Origin: an uncultured Bacillota bacterium
Lineage (GTDB): Bacteria; Bacillota; Clostridia; Christensenellales; Borkfalkiaceae
Length of the DNA stretch: 43,655 nt
Direction of reading: 5' to 3'
Assembly (NCBI GenBank): GCA_949287105.1
Contig: CASEFE010000114.1
Span: forward strand, 1-43,655
Within the stretch, counting starts at the first letter, position 1; each line of letters opens with the position of its first letter. Of the stretch, positions 8,031 to 17,043 are shown one piece after another. The translations under genes were made by a program, and so were the position numbers. The notes under the pieces were generated by a model. The model was not told the origin of the DNA and did not search any database. It was given only the letters and a program-made list of their open reading frames with translations.

Positions 8031-9944
8031 TTATCCTATAATTTCGAGCATATCAATAACTATATTTCCTTTTTTAGGATACAAGGCTAAGCAATGTTGT
8101 CCGTATTCTAAATCTTTGATTGAAAACAATTTTTCGGAATCAAGCGGGTTATCGCTTTTCAAGTTGATTTCGCCATAATATTTTCCATCCACACGAATTT
8201 CTGCAATCCCGAATTTACTGCATTTCGGACAAAAAAGATTTGCGCCTTTTCCGATAAAATTCCATTTTGCAAACACATCTAGATCAGAATAAAATGCCTC
8301 ATTGCTATAAGTTTTTGATTCCGTATATCTATTCCAATTCGACAATTTTTGTCCTCCGCCCATAAGCGCATCAAAAGAATTTAATTTATAGTTTGAAGAA
8401 AATTTCTCTCCTTTTATTTTGAATTTATTGCATTTGAGTATTGAAAATTCATGAGCTAAAATACCGACTGGGTTTGGTTTTTCAATGGCTACTTCTGATT
8501 TTAGCAAATCTTTTTTATTGATTAATACAATGATTTCCTTTGTTTTGTTTTCAATTTTAAGATGGTTTATCGCGCTGTCTGCCTTTAACGAACTAATTAT
8601 ATGTTCACACGCCTCATCATCTTTATAAATAATTTTACATTCATTTTTATCGTTAATGGAAACCGCATAATAACTCGAAAGAGCTTGCTTATGTAGCGTA
8701 GCATCCGAAGATAATCGATCAAGGCCTAAAATCCCCTCATAATTGAAAATAATTTCAATTTCACCCGTCAAAGCGACTTCCGCTTCCAACAAAAATTCTT
8801 TATATGAATCAAATAAAATTGAAATTGATTTCCCGGCATGTCCTGAAAAAACAAATTTATCCTGAAAGGGTTTTTCCCATTTTCTTTTTGCTATACCTAT
8901 TGTACCTAAGTCATCTTGATTTCTAGATGGATAAGCCACTACAAAATCGCCTGTTTTTCTTTCTACAAAACCGCTTACCGTTTGCCCCCAGATCCCATAT
9001 TTCTCGTCTGGCAAATTTCTTCCATGCCAAAAATTTCCGTCGAACGCCATTTTCCATGCTTTTGGGCAATGCGATTTTTCTAAATCAGAAACAAAAACCC
9101 CTTGATAATTCCTATTTAAGGATACACTTGTCGCTGGCGCATAAACTTTGTTTTTATATAAAAATAAAGGATAAAACTCCAAAGGCGCCGGAAAATATTT
9201 TGTGCGATCCACTGATAATAATATTGTCGGTTCCGACCATGGACCAAAAGGTGTTTTTGCCGTCATACAGGCAAGCCCCCAAGAAAAATTATCATTAGAA
9301 TCACATAAAACATATGCGATCCAGTCATTCTGTCTTCGAAGAACGGTTGTTGCGTAACCTCTGCTAAACCGCCCGAATTTACCATAAAATTCTCTGTTGC
9401 TGAATATGGGCCTTTCCAATCTTGTAAACGGGCCTTCCGGTGATGAGGCATATGCTAAAGCCGCACCTGAATCGCTACCGCTCTTATCGATTTTATGCGC
9501 AAATTCCCATGAAAAATCATTGGTATTCCAATCATACGAAAGCCAATATAAATCTGTTTTTGCATCATAAAACATACACGCATCCGGACAAAAATCAGCT
9601 TCTACGCTATAACCGTCAAACATAAAACCTTTTTCGAACGCATCGCCTAATAATTCCCAGGATACTCCTTTGTTTACCGATTTATAAATGATGAATTTAT
9701 AAGGAGCCTCTCGATCAATCTTATATCCATACGGATATAATGCGGCATAACAATACCAATGCTTTGATTTTGGATCTTCAAATAAAGAAGCATTCACAGC
9801 CCATTCATATGGAGAACTCGAAATATGTATAGGACAATTTATTTTTTTAAAAGTGTCAAAAGACGGATCACCAAATGTCGGATGCCGTAGCCACTTGTTT
9901 GCATTTTTTACCTTTGCATAATCTGAAATTTGTATATGACTCAT
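8031..9944 (-). CDS. Beta-propeller glycosidase-like protein (GH43/GH117-type) with C-terminal beta-sandwich domains
   Basis: A 637-residue cytoplasmic protein. Residues about 40-370 show propeller-blade repeats typical of five-bladed GH43/GH32/GH117-type folds: NASLFEDPKSKHWYCYAALYP, CPDACMFYDAKTDLYWLSYDW, ASSPEGPF, YATTVLRR and FGPWSEPTIL. Acidic residues at blade starts (FEDP, PDACMFYD, APLEFYP) are candidates for the catalytic set, but I cannot assign them firmly. The C-terminal 250 residues look like a concanavalin-like sandwich followed by a galactose-binding-type module ending in VIDMLEI. A GAGG site is 6 nt before the ATG. Within the operon it follows the GH36-like gene by 51 nt. The exact family and substrate are uncertain. 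Confidence 0.6.
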   Translation of the reverse strand: MSHIQISDYAKVKNANKWLRHPTFGDPSFDTFKKINCPIHISSSPYEWAVNASLFEDPKSKHWYCYAALYPYGYKIDREAPYKFIIYKSVNKGVSWELLGDAFEKGFMFDGYSVEADFCPDACMFYDAKTDLYWLSYDWNTNDFSWEFAHKIDKSGSDSGAALAYASSPEGPFTRLERPIFSNREFYGKFGRFSRGYATTVLRRQNDWIAYVLCDSNDNFSWGLACMTAKTPFGPWSEPTILLSVDRTKYFPAPLEFYPLFLYKNKVYAPATSVSLNRNYQGVFVSDLEKSHCPKAWKMAFDGNFWHGRNLPDEKYGIWGQTVSGFVERKTGDFVVAYPSRNQDDLGTIGIAKRKWEKPFQDKFVFSGHAGKSISILFDSYKEFLLEAEVALTGEIEIIFNYEGILGLDRLSSDATLHKQALSSYYAVSINDKNECKIIYKDDEACEHIISSLKADSAINHLKIENKTKEIIVLINKKDLLKSEVAIEKPNPVGILAHEFSILKCNKFKIKGEKFSSNYKLNSFDALMGGGQKLSNWNRYTESKTYSNEAFYSDLDVFAKWNFIGKGANLFCPKCSKFGIAEIRVDGKYYGEINLKSDNPLDSEKLFSIKDLEYGQHCLALYPKKGNIVIDMLEIIG

Positions 9945-9995
9945 TTAAAACCTCAACGTATTCTACTTATGATCGTATTCGTAGCCAAAAATCAA

Positions 9996-11903
9996 TCAAA
10001 TATTGGAATTTTCTTTTTCAACTGTTAACCAATACAGCAAGGCCGTTCTCACTTTTGGAACTTTGAATTCAATCCCTTTTTTTAACACGTTATAAGAATA
10101 AGTTTGTGATAGCGCATTATCTTCATTTGTCAAAATACATTTTTCTCCGCGTTTCAGGAAAGGAAATTTCAATAAAATCGTATCGCGCGCACATTCTTCC
10201 TGACGAAATACAAACAGAACGCCTTTCTTTTTTTGTTCGTCAAAATAACTATAAGCAGTAAAATCTGTTTTATCTTCTTCGCTATGCCAAGGTGTCAACG
10301 TATAAAAATCCTTCAACAAATAAGGCGAAACTTTTTTCCATTCCCGCAAACCAAAACGCAAAATATCAAAATTTTGATCTTCCGCCTGCACAAATTGCGA
10401 ATCAACATTTAAAGCCGGCAAATAAGACGCCCGCCAAACATATACGTCACTGACACCGGTCGGATCCAATTGTTGCAATTTTTCTTTTGTATTTGCTCCG
10501 CAAAAAGGAATCCATTTATTAAATGAAGTTGTCATCGATAATCGAAGCGCGACACTTGTTCGGTCGTTGTCGCTGCGAAGCAGTGGAATTCCTCTTCGCA
10601 TCGACTCCAAATCGTTGCGCCCTCCTCCACTAGCACAAGAATCAACAAAACCGCATCCACCATATTCCGAAGTGCATTCTATAATTTTATCCCACATCAC
10701 ATAATGAGCATTGATAAATTTACTTTCTGTGATCCCTTTGCGATTCTCGCCTTCCATTTCATCTAAATACTTCCACAATTCTGCGGCATCACCATTGTTG
10801 TCTTCTCGGTACATTTCCACTTTATTTTCGCGAAGAGTCCTGCAAATACGATCCGTTGTCCAATTAAAACACTCTTCATCGCCGATATTGTTTGATATTA
10901 AACTTATCCCTTCCCGCTGAATTGCCCATTCTTTTTTATATCCATAAAACTTTTCTAAGTTATTCGGATCTGTTACATGTTCCGGCTCAAACCATAATAA
11001 GGTTTTCATCCCATGCTTTCTTGCAAATTCGGTCGATTCTAAAAAAGTTTTATCCGGCCATTTATATTGATCCAGACACCAAGTTCCTACTGTACCCCAC
11101 CAATCTGTTTGCGGTGAAGTCCCGTCCGGCGCGATATACCACCCAGCATCTACCCAACGAAAATCTACTTTAATATTTTCTTCTAACATTTTTTCCAAAC
11201 TCGGTTTCCATGTTGTATATCTTTCAGAAATGCTCCCGTCAGAATTAGGATATCCGGTATCTGATGCCAGACAACAAGTCGAAAAAGGCAATAAATCTTC
11301 CCCATTCGAATTTGATTTTGGCAAAATATGTCGAATATAAAATCTTCGCCAATAATTCGTTGCATAATCTTCATTGCGAAATTGATAATTCCCGACTAAA
11401 AATAAAGCTGTTCGTATTTTTTCATTTGGTTTTAAATATGTCTTTATACCATTGACTGAACTCGCCGTATAAATGGTGTTTTTTTCATCCGAAGTGAAAT
11501 TGGCACACCATGTTCCGGCCCATCCAATTGCAAGCATTGCGCCACGATTTCCATATTCTAAATTAAAATATGGAAAATTGACATGCGTAGCTCTTCCACT
11601 GTCAGATGAATAACAAATATTTTTCCCTTCCAAATCGATTGAGTAAGGGCGATATCTGTTTACATGATCCCCCATGATACCTTTTAATACAGGTCTTCCC
11701 CCTACAAATTTTAATTCTGTTTTTAATGAAGAAATAATGCCGCTTTCCCGCTCCGAATTATTTTCAAACCAAATCGTCCATTCGGTTACGTCAAAATCAT
11801 AATAATGCACAAGCCTTAATTTTATTTTTAGAGCATTTCTGAAATCAAACTCAAAAATACTTGTTTCGCAGTCTTCTTCACATGTTGTAACATTATTCAA
11901 CAA
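9996..11903 (-). CDS. GH36-like alpha-galactosidase, main reading frame (5' end interrupted by a stop)
   Basis: A 635-codon frame with the GH36 layout: an N-terminal beta-supersandwich, then a TIM barrel from about residue 205. It contains VDAGWYIAPDG, the WFEPEHV strand, a nucleophile strand VEMYREDNNGD (Asp368), SCASGGGRNDLES and the acid/base segment LLRSDNDRTS (Asp445). The YREDNN form of the nucleophile strand points to a divergent GH36 subgroup rather than RafA-type enzymes. The frame as given begins at a TTG without a Shine-Dalgarno. Coding similarity continues upstream to a proper RBS and ATG at 12032, but an in-frame TAA at 12006-12008 lies between. The product may therefore be N-terminally shortened, made by readthrough, or absent. 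It has no signal peptide and is first in the six-gene operon. Confidence 0.8.
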   Translation of the reverse strand: MLNNVTTCEEDCETSIFEFDFRNALKIKLRLVHYYDFDVTEWTIWFENNSERESGIISSLKTELKFVGGRPVLKGIMGDHVNRYRPYSIDLEGKNICYSSDSGRATHVNFPYFNLEYGNRGAMLAIGWAGTWCANFTSDEKNTIYTASSVNGIKTYLKPNEKIRTALFLVGNYQFRNEDYATNYWRRFYIRHILPKSNSNGEDLLPFSTCCLASDTGYPNSDGSISERYTTWKPSLEKMLEENIKVDFRWVDAGWYIAPDGTSPQTDWWGTVGTWCLDQYKWPDKTFLESTEFARKHGMKTLLWFEPEHVTDPNNLEKFYGYKKEWAIQREGISLISNNIGDEECFNWTTDRICRTLRENKVEMYREDNNGDAAELWKYLDEMEGENRKGITESKFINAHYVMWDKIIECTSEYGGCGFVDSCASGGGRNDLESMRRGIPLLRSDNDRTSVALRLSMTTSFNKWIPFCGANTKEKLQQLDPTGVSDVYVWRASYLPALNVDSQFVQAEDQNFDILRFGLREWKKVSPYLLKDFYTLTPWHSEEDKTDFTAYSYFDEQKKKGVLFVFRQEECARDTILLKFPFLKRGEKCILTNEDNALSQTYSYNVLKKGIEFKVPKVRTALLYWLTVEKENSNI

Positions 11904-12032
11904 TGTGAAATCTTTTTTAGAAAAACATTGAATCTTCTCACCGTTGTATTCAAAAGAAAAAGGAAATTCAGATAAATCTTTAAGAAACTTTTGATAAACT
12001 TCATTTTAATGTTTTATTTTCAATTTTTCCAT
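11904..12032 (-). pseudogene. 5' end of the GH36-like gene, interrupted by in-frame TAA at codon 9
   Basis: On the minus strand GGGAG (12046-12042) precedes ATG at 12032 by 9 nt. Eight codons follow (MEKLKIKH), then TAA at 12008-12006. The same frame then reads on without another stop: NEVYQKFLKDLSEF, PFSFEYNGEKIQCFSKKDFT and then the frame starting at 11903. Those residues look like a normal enzyme N-terminus, so the TAA appears to be a nonsense mutation inside a formerly longer gene (a Lys AAA to TAA change would be enough). An ATG at 12004 just after the stop is in a different frame and cannot restart this protein. Confidence 0.75.
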
Positions 12033-12094
12033 GGTTCATATCTCCCAATATCTTCTGATTTAAATTTATTTTCAAATAATAATATTTTCCATTT

Positions 12095-12123
12095 ATTTTA
12101 TCATAAACTTTATCGACTTTCAA
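12095..12123 (-). promoter_or_regulatory. Promoter of the six-gene glycosidase operon
   Basis: Minus-strand TTGAAA (12123-12118), 17-nt spacer, TAAAAT (12100-12095) preceded by TGA (extended -10). It lies 63 nt upstream of the ATG at 12032. This separates the GH36-led operon from the longer operon that ends at 12453. Confidence 0.65.
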
Positions 12124-12261
12124 TAGAAAAATTAAAAACTAATACCGTTTCCTTAAATTTATTGCGTCCATAGAATCTGTTTTATTAAACCATATACTTT
12201 TAAACTAGCCCAAACTAATTTTTAAGCCTAAAGCAAAAATTTCTGAAAATTCTAAAAGCAT

Positions 12262-12299
12262 TTGCGCTGATTGCCGTAGCAAAACAACAATCAGCGCAA
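12262..12299 (-). terminator. Stem-loop, probable terminator between the two glycosidase operons
   Basis: TTGCGCTGATTG (12262-12273) and CAATCAGCGCAA (12288-12299) form a perfect 12-bp stem with a 14-nt loop. It lies 154 nt past the stop of the DUF4838 gene, but the T-run after it on the minus strand is short and offset (ATGCTTTTAG), so termination may be partial. The rest of 12124-12452 is AT-rich and I see no gene in it. Confidence 0.5.
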
Positions 12300-12452
12300 T
12301 GAATGTTATAACGCAAAGCCTATCCAAAATAAAAACGCTTTTATTCAAAATCCATAATTTTCACAATCGCGTAAATATAATTTTGAATGATATTTGAAAC
12401 ATGATATTTACATGACATTTTACCCTTAAATTTATAATTAAACACAAAACTT

Positions 12453-14708
12453 TTATTTTCTTTCAACTTGTAAATCTTTTATCATGTAATATGCGCCGGC
12501 ATCGATGCCTTCCATGCAAAAAATAACTCCCTTTTTATAAGCAGGCAAAAACATATATTCATATGTATCTTCTTTTTTTCCTTCTGCCGCAGCAAATGTT
12601 TTTAAATTTGTTACAACCGCATTTTTTATTTCTACACGCTTATAATCATGGAAATTATCCCACACTAACGGCAACTTTTTCCCCTCTTCATCGCAAATAT
12701 AAGTCATGCCGTCTTTACCGAGCGCTCTGCCAAAACAAGCGGAGTTTATATTGGACGTCCTGAACAAAAACGAAATATTAACCGTTTCGCCAATATTTTC
12801 GTCTGTTTCCAACATCCCATATATATTTCTAGAATAATTTTCGTTATTTTTGTCTCCCCATAGACATTTTTGATCCCAGTAACTCCATTCTACCGGAGAC
12901 TGACGAAAATCTTTAACTACCGGTAAAAAGCAATTTTCTACAACACGCAGAATGCTAAATTTTTTCAAATCATCATAAAGCTTTTTATTTTTTTCAACCA
13001 GCTCTTTTTTGACTTCTGAATCGCCATTTTTATATCTTTCATCCATTGTAGCATACATTTCATAATAATCAACTTGTAATGCAGCTTTTCGGATACGATA
13101 TTTTTCCCCTTGTGTTGCCAACTGCTCCGCTTTACTAAAATAGCTTTTTAATTTTTCAATCCATTTCAAATCTATTTTTCCATCACTTGTCCTATGCACA
13201 GGGAGTATTTCAGCAGGATAAGAAAAGCACTGAAAGGTTTTCTTTTTTGTGATTTTCGCTGTCTCATCCATAAATTGTCGAATAAATTTCCAGCCTTTTC
13301 CATAATATCCTTGCAAAAACTCATTAATTAAGGCATCGTATTCTTCTTCCGAAATGGTAGGATTCCACAATATTTTTGCCAGCAAATACACGGATAACTC
13401 ACTGAACTGGCAATGATCACTGTTGCCGTTTATAAATATACCCTTTACATTGTGTTCTAGAAAATATTTTTTGTTTTTAAGTAAGGTATGAAAATGTGGG
13501 AAAATAGTGTTTATCTGATAATATTGTGCCGGATAGTCCCAAACATAAATTTTTTTACAGACTTTCGACCAATCATCTAAAAGTCTTCTAAACCTTTTCA
13601 TGTCATCACATTCATCCAATAGCGGATTTTTACCATAATCAGCAATAGAGTGCGAACGTGTTGTCCAGCCACAAACCCTTACAATTACGTTTTCTCTCGG
13701 TCTGGTTATTTTAGGTACTTCAAGAACCTCTCCGTAAATTATCGTATCAACAAGAACATCCGGAAATTCACGTGAAAGAGCTTTTGCAATCTTATTTACA
13801 AATCGCAGGACATTTCCGGATACGCCGCCTTCTTTTTCGCGAATTTTACGGCACTTCTCACAATTACAATAAGCTACATTTCCGTCATTGATCGATACAG
13901 ACAAAATATCTTTAATTTTAGAATCCCGAAGCCATTTTTTTGCATTTTTTAAAACATTTGAAAATACTTTTGGATTGGAAAGACACAAACCGCTGGGATC
14001 ACGAACCCCTTTTTCATTAAGCGCATAATATTCCGGATGATCAGCAAAAAATTCTTGCGCAGGAAGCAAATGAGAAAATGTATGTACAAGCCCTTTATGC
14101 TCGCCGGCATAGCCCATACCGCCTCCGTCCTCATCCCTCAGCTGCCTTACAAAGGCTCCGTTTATTTTCATTTTAACAGAAAATTCGGGATCCCAAGCAT
14201 TCCAATAACTAATTTCTCTATATTCAAAAGGAGGAGTAAAATGGTCATCTACTTGATTAATTTCGATGCTTTCAGCATCATAAATCTTTTCAACATCCTT
14301 CGTAAAAAAACGCACTCCAAAATATTTTTCTAAAAGAGAATAGACGCCGTAAAGTATACCACGTTTACCCCCGCCGATCACCAACTTTGAGCCAACGGTT
14401 TTCAAATAATATTCATCGGCGCACTTGATATTCGAATATATCGTTGCACTTTCCGGACGTATAGTTTCCCCCACTAAAATCTCATATTCTTTTACCAAAG
14501 GATTACGATCGCTGACAACAGGCAACGAAATACCGCTGATTTTTGCAATATAATGCTGCAATTGTTGCGCCGCTTTCATGACATTTGCAGGTGTCTCCAT
14601 AGGCCCCAGGCCACCACTTTTTGAAGGACATACAATGGAAAACTCATCAATATCAATCGATTGAATCTTTATTGGAATAAATTTTTTTCCAAAATCAAGC
14701 ATACTCAT
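12453..14708 (-). CDS. DUF4838 (GH20/GH67-N-like) protein, cytoplasmic
   Basis: A 751-residue protein without signal peptide. The N-terminal domain (about 20-150) resembles the alpha-glucuronidase/hexosaminidase N-terminal fold: AAQQLQHYIAKISGISLPVV, YEILVGETIRPES, LVIGGGKRGILYGVYSLLEKYFGVRFF. The central DUF4838 TIM-barrel-like domain carries LSVSINDGNVAYCNCEKC with a C281-x-C283-x-x-C286 cluster (possible metal site), SGNVLRFVNKIA and FLQGYYGKGW. A C-terminal beta domain follows. DUF4838 has no settled activity that I can cite; a glycosidase role is inferred from its fold clan and neighbours. It is paralogous to the lipoprotein at 28260. It starts 3 nt after the GH78-like gene at 14712, so the two are translationally linked. 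It is the last gene of the large operon. Confidence 0.8.
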   Translation of the reverse strand: MSMLDFGKKFIPIKIQSIDIDEFSIVCPSKSGGLGPMETPANVMKAAQQLQHYIAKISGISLPVVSDRNPLVKEYEILVGETIRPESATIYSNIKCADEYYLKTVGSKLVIGGGKRGILYGVYSLLEKYFGVRFFTKDVEKIYDAESIEINQVDDHFTPPFEYREISYWNAWDPEFSVKMKINGAFVRQLRDEDGGGMGYAGEHKGLVHTFSHLLPAQEFFADHPEYYALNEKGVRDPSGLCLSNPKVFSNVLKNAKKWLRDSKIKDILSVSINDGNVAYCNCEKCRKIREKEGGVSGNVLRFVNKIAKALSREFPDVLVDTIIYGEVLEVPKITRPRENVIVRVCGWTTRSHSIADYGKNPLLDECDDMKRFRRLLDDWSKVCKKIYVWDYPAQYYQINTIFPHFHTLLKNKKYFLEHNVKGIFINGNSDHCQFSELSVYLLAKILWNPTISEEEYDALINEFLQGYYGKGWKFIRQFMDETAKITKKKTFQCFSYPAEILPVHRTSDGKIDLKWIEKLKSYFSKAEQLATQGEKYRIRKAALQVDYYEMYATMDERYKNGDSEVKKELVEKNKKLYDDLKKFSILRVVENCFLPVVKDFRQSPVEWSYWDQKCLWGDKNNENYSRNIYGMLETDENIGETVNISFLFRTSNINSACFGRALGKDGMTYICDEEGKKLPLVWDNFHDYKRVEIKNAVVTNLKTFAAAEGKKEDTYEYMFLPAYKKGVIFCMEGIDAGAYYMIKDLQVERK

Positions 14709-14711
14709 TCT

Positions 14712-16346
14712 TTAATTTCCCCTCCATAATATCTTAACATTTTCAGGTTGCTCTGTTTTGATTTCGATTTTACCGCTCTTAGTTTTCTTACATGTTACAT
14801 GAAGCTCTCCATCCGGAAGCGGATAAATTGCATCTAATTCTTTTATATTTCCGAGCTTAGGCTCTACTAAAATTGTTTTGCAGCCACATTCCTGAACTTT
14901 AATACCTGCCACATCTTCCACCAAGAATGCAGCAACTCCGCTGGCCCATCCATGACATAAACTATGACGAAATCCTTTATAACAAAAAGCCCCAAAATCG
15001 CCATGAAGGTCTTTTTCGCCTTCTTTCGGAAAAGCATCTATCCTGCCACTGCCAAGCAACCAAGAAATATTAAAATCTTCCCAAAATGTAGTAGCTCCTC
15101 GAGATAACATCCCGCCGAAATATTCCTTTGCAATTTCTACAGCCCGATCTGTATTTCCGGTCTTGCTCATTGCTTTCAGAATATAATAACTCATGAAAGT
15201 TGAAATGTCAGTCGCACCGTTTTTTTCCAATTCGGCAAAAGCGTTATCATGCGTTCCTGCCCATAGGCGCATAGCCAAAACAGACTTAGCATATGAACCT
15301 GTATTCTCTAATTTTATTTTAAGATTTAGGCTTCTACATATTTCTCCGGAAAGGCCGGCTTTTTGCAATAGAAATGCTCCACAATCTAAAGCTACTTTAT
15401 AGAGTGCTTTCACCCCTTCCTTTTCCGATCCACTTCCATAAGTAGGCCAATCTAAGAACCATGGCATATCACAACTGACTGCATTTTTCTCGACGAGAAT
15501 TTCTCCATCCACCGTAAAACATTTGGAAAAAAGATCAATTACCCCTTCTAAATAATCCAAGTTTTCTAGCAGATAATTATCGTCGCCAGAAAACATATAA
15601 TAATCATATAGGTTGATAATCCACCACATAGAATAAGACGGGATATCGTTTACCCATGCTGGAAGCGGAGCCCCTTTTCTGACCGCAGTCAAAGAGTTTC
15701 GTATACACGGTACATTTCCATATCCACATAAAATAGATTTTATTTCAGGATTTAAATCACCGCCCCAAACCAAACGATCCCGTTTTACACCATCCCAAAT
15801 CACATCGTTTTGCATTGTAAGATAGACAGTATCCAATGCGACAGAATAAATTTTATTCAAAAGAAGGTCATCCGATTCAAATTTTCCGCGACAAAACAAT
15901 CCGCAATGCCGCCATACCAACAATATATTTTTAATCAGCACCTCGCAATCTTCCAATATATCGATACGTACAAAGCGAAAAGCAGTATCACCAATACATT
16001 GATCGGATAAGTTTGGTACATCGTAGTAGCCTCCATGCACAGAATGATGATCAACCAGATTTTTTTCTCCGATTTCTGCGCAACACTCCGTAACGGATTC
16101 CCCAAACCGGATTCTGGCTTTTGTGCAATAATTTTCATTTTTAACCCTATACGTAATCAGCCTAAGCATTCCTACGTATTCACGGCCAAAATCCAAAATC
16201 AAATAACCTTTCCCACTAAATTTGACATATTTTTCTTCATGCATAGAAATCTGCATTTCATTTAGGGAAAATAAATTTTGCGCTCCGGTTACATTTTCAG
16301 AACAGGATATAATTTTTACCGGTAAAATATAGCTGTATGTATCCAT
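14712..16346 (-). CDS. GH78-like alpha-L-rhamnosidase family protein
   Basis: A 544-residue cytoplasmic protein. The N-terminal beta domain includes GYLILDFGREYVGMLRL and FRFVRIDIL, as in GH78 accessory domains. The catalytic signature is the variant DGVKRDRLVWGGDLNPE starting at Asp185, in which the usual RE is RD (Asp190 replaces Glu). ATTFWEDFNISW and SLCHGWASGVAAFL near the C-terminus fit the second catalytic region. An in-frame ATG at 16382 lies inside a stem-loop and has no ribosome binding site. The ATG at 16346 has AGGAG 5 nt upstream and is used here. A hairpin (16365-16396) separates it from the surface-protein genes upstream in the operon, and it is followed 3 nt later by the DUF4838 gene. 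Confidence 0.8.
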   Translation of the reverse strand: MDTYSYILPVKIISCSENVTGAQNLFSLNEMQISMHEEKYVKFSGKGYLILDFGREYVGMLRLITYRVKNENYCTKARIRFGESVTECCAEIGEKNLVDHHSVHGGYYDVPNLSDQCIGDTAFRFVRIDILEDCEVLIKNILLVWRHCGLFCRGKFESDDLLLNKIYSVALDTVYLTMQNDVIWDGVKRDRLVWGGDLNPEIKSILCGYGNVPCIRNSLTAVRKGAPLPAWVNDIPSYSMWWIINLYDYYMFSGDDNYLLENLDYLEGVIDLFSKCFTVDGEILVEKNAVSCDMPWFLDWPTYGSGSEKEGVKALYKVALDCGAFLLQKAGLSGEICRSLNLKIKLENTGSYAKSVLAMRLWAGTHDNAFAELEKNGATDISTFMSYYILKAMSKTGNTDRAVEIAKEYFGGMLSRGATTFWEDFNISWLLGSGRIDAFPKEGEKDLHGDFGAFCYKGFRHSLCHGWASGVAAFLVEDVAGIKVQECGCKTILVEPKLGNIKELDAIYPLPDGELHVTCKKTKSGKIEIKTEQPENVKILWRGN

Positions 16347-16364
16347 TTTTTCTCCTAAATCTTC

Positions 16365-16396
16365 AAACGGGTTTCGTTTCAAAACGAAACCCGTTT
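16365..16396 (-). terminator. Intercistronic hairpin, likely partial terminator or mRNA-stabilising element
   Basis: AAACGGGTTTCGT (16365-16377) and ACGAAACCCGTTT (16384-16396) form a perfect 13-bp stem with a 6-nt loop. It begins 13 nt after the stop of the anchored Ig-like gene and lies in front of the RBS of the GH78-like gene. No real T-run follows on the minus strand, so full termination is unlikely. It marks the boundary between surface-protein genes and cytoplasmic enzyme genes. Confidence 0.6.
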
Positions 16397-16409
16397 AAGT
16401 GTTTTCATA

Positions 16410-17039
16410 TCATTCTACACAAGTTAACTTCTGAGACATTTTTACACCATTTCCGCTCTCATCAACAGCATAAACTTCTACCGAATAATATCCTTCCTCT
16501 ATCAGCAAACAATTCTCCTGATCCGGCTGAACCTTTGTAACGCCATTGTGATAGATCACATAAGTAACTTTGATATTACCGCCGCTGTTATCTACAGGAA
16601 CAAAAATATCATCAAGGTCGACCGTTTCTCCAATCGTTACATTCACAGGGAAAATTGTTACATGATTGTATTCAGGCCACAGACCTTTGAACATAGGGCG
16701 CTCGCTGTCAATCACTTTTAACGGCACGCTTTTATCTTGTCCATACATTACGGTATAATCACCTAATGTATCAAAATGAACAACCGCATTACTTACCGAT
16801 AATTCATTTCCGGAACTGTCTTTCACTTTGATGTCTGTGCTGACTTCTAAAATCCAATCCGGAATTTGATAGTCATATCCAACCTGCGCAACCAGCAATT
16901 CCCGCTCTGCATATTCAATTTTTTTCTGAGGATTCGCATCATCTTTTAACAAGAAGATTGTAAGAACGGTCGCCCCTGCAATAAGACAAACTGCTATTAT
17001 GCTTATAAGAATAATCCATGTGCGTTTCGAAATTTTCAT
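16410..17039 (-). CDS. Membrane-anchored surface protein with Ig-like domains
   Basis: A 209-residue protein with a single N-terminal membrane helix (ILISIIAVCLIAGATVLTIFLL) after a short positive stretch (MKISKRTW). No lipobox Cys is seen, so it is probably anchored by the uncleaved helix and faces outward. The outer part looks like two small Ig-like beta domains: one with DIKVKDSSGNELSVSNAVV...GDYTVMY and one with GETVDLDDIFVPVDNSGG...GYYSVEVYAVDESGNG. This resembles bacterial Ig/HYR-type domains. The likely role is adhesion or a glycan-binding accessory function. The start at 17039 has AGGAAGG 8 nt upstream; the earlier in-frame start at 17066 overlaps the preceding gene. The gene begins 4 nt after that gene's stop. 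Confidence 0.65.
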   Translation of the reverse strand: MKISKRTWIILISIIAVCLIAGATVLTIFLLKDDANPQKKIEYAERELLVAQVGYDYQIPDWILEVSTDIKVKDSSGNELSVSNAVVHFDTLGDYTVMYGQDKSVPLKVIDSERPMFKGLWPEYNHVTIFPVNVTIGETVDLDDIFVPVDNSGGNIKVTYVIYHNGVTKVQPDQENCLLIEEGYYSVEVYAVDESGNGVKMSQKLTCVE

Positions 17040-17043
17040 ATCC

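Noticed and set aside
12002-12004. ATG just after the TAA in the GH36-like gene as the true start
   Set aside because: It is in another frame and reaches a stop after about 40 codons.
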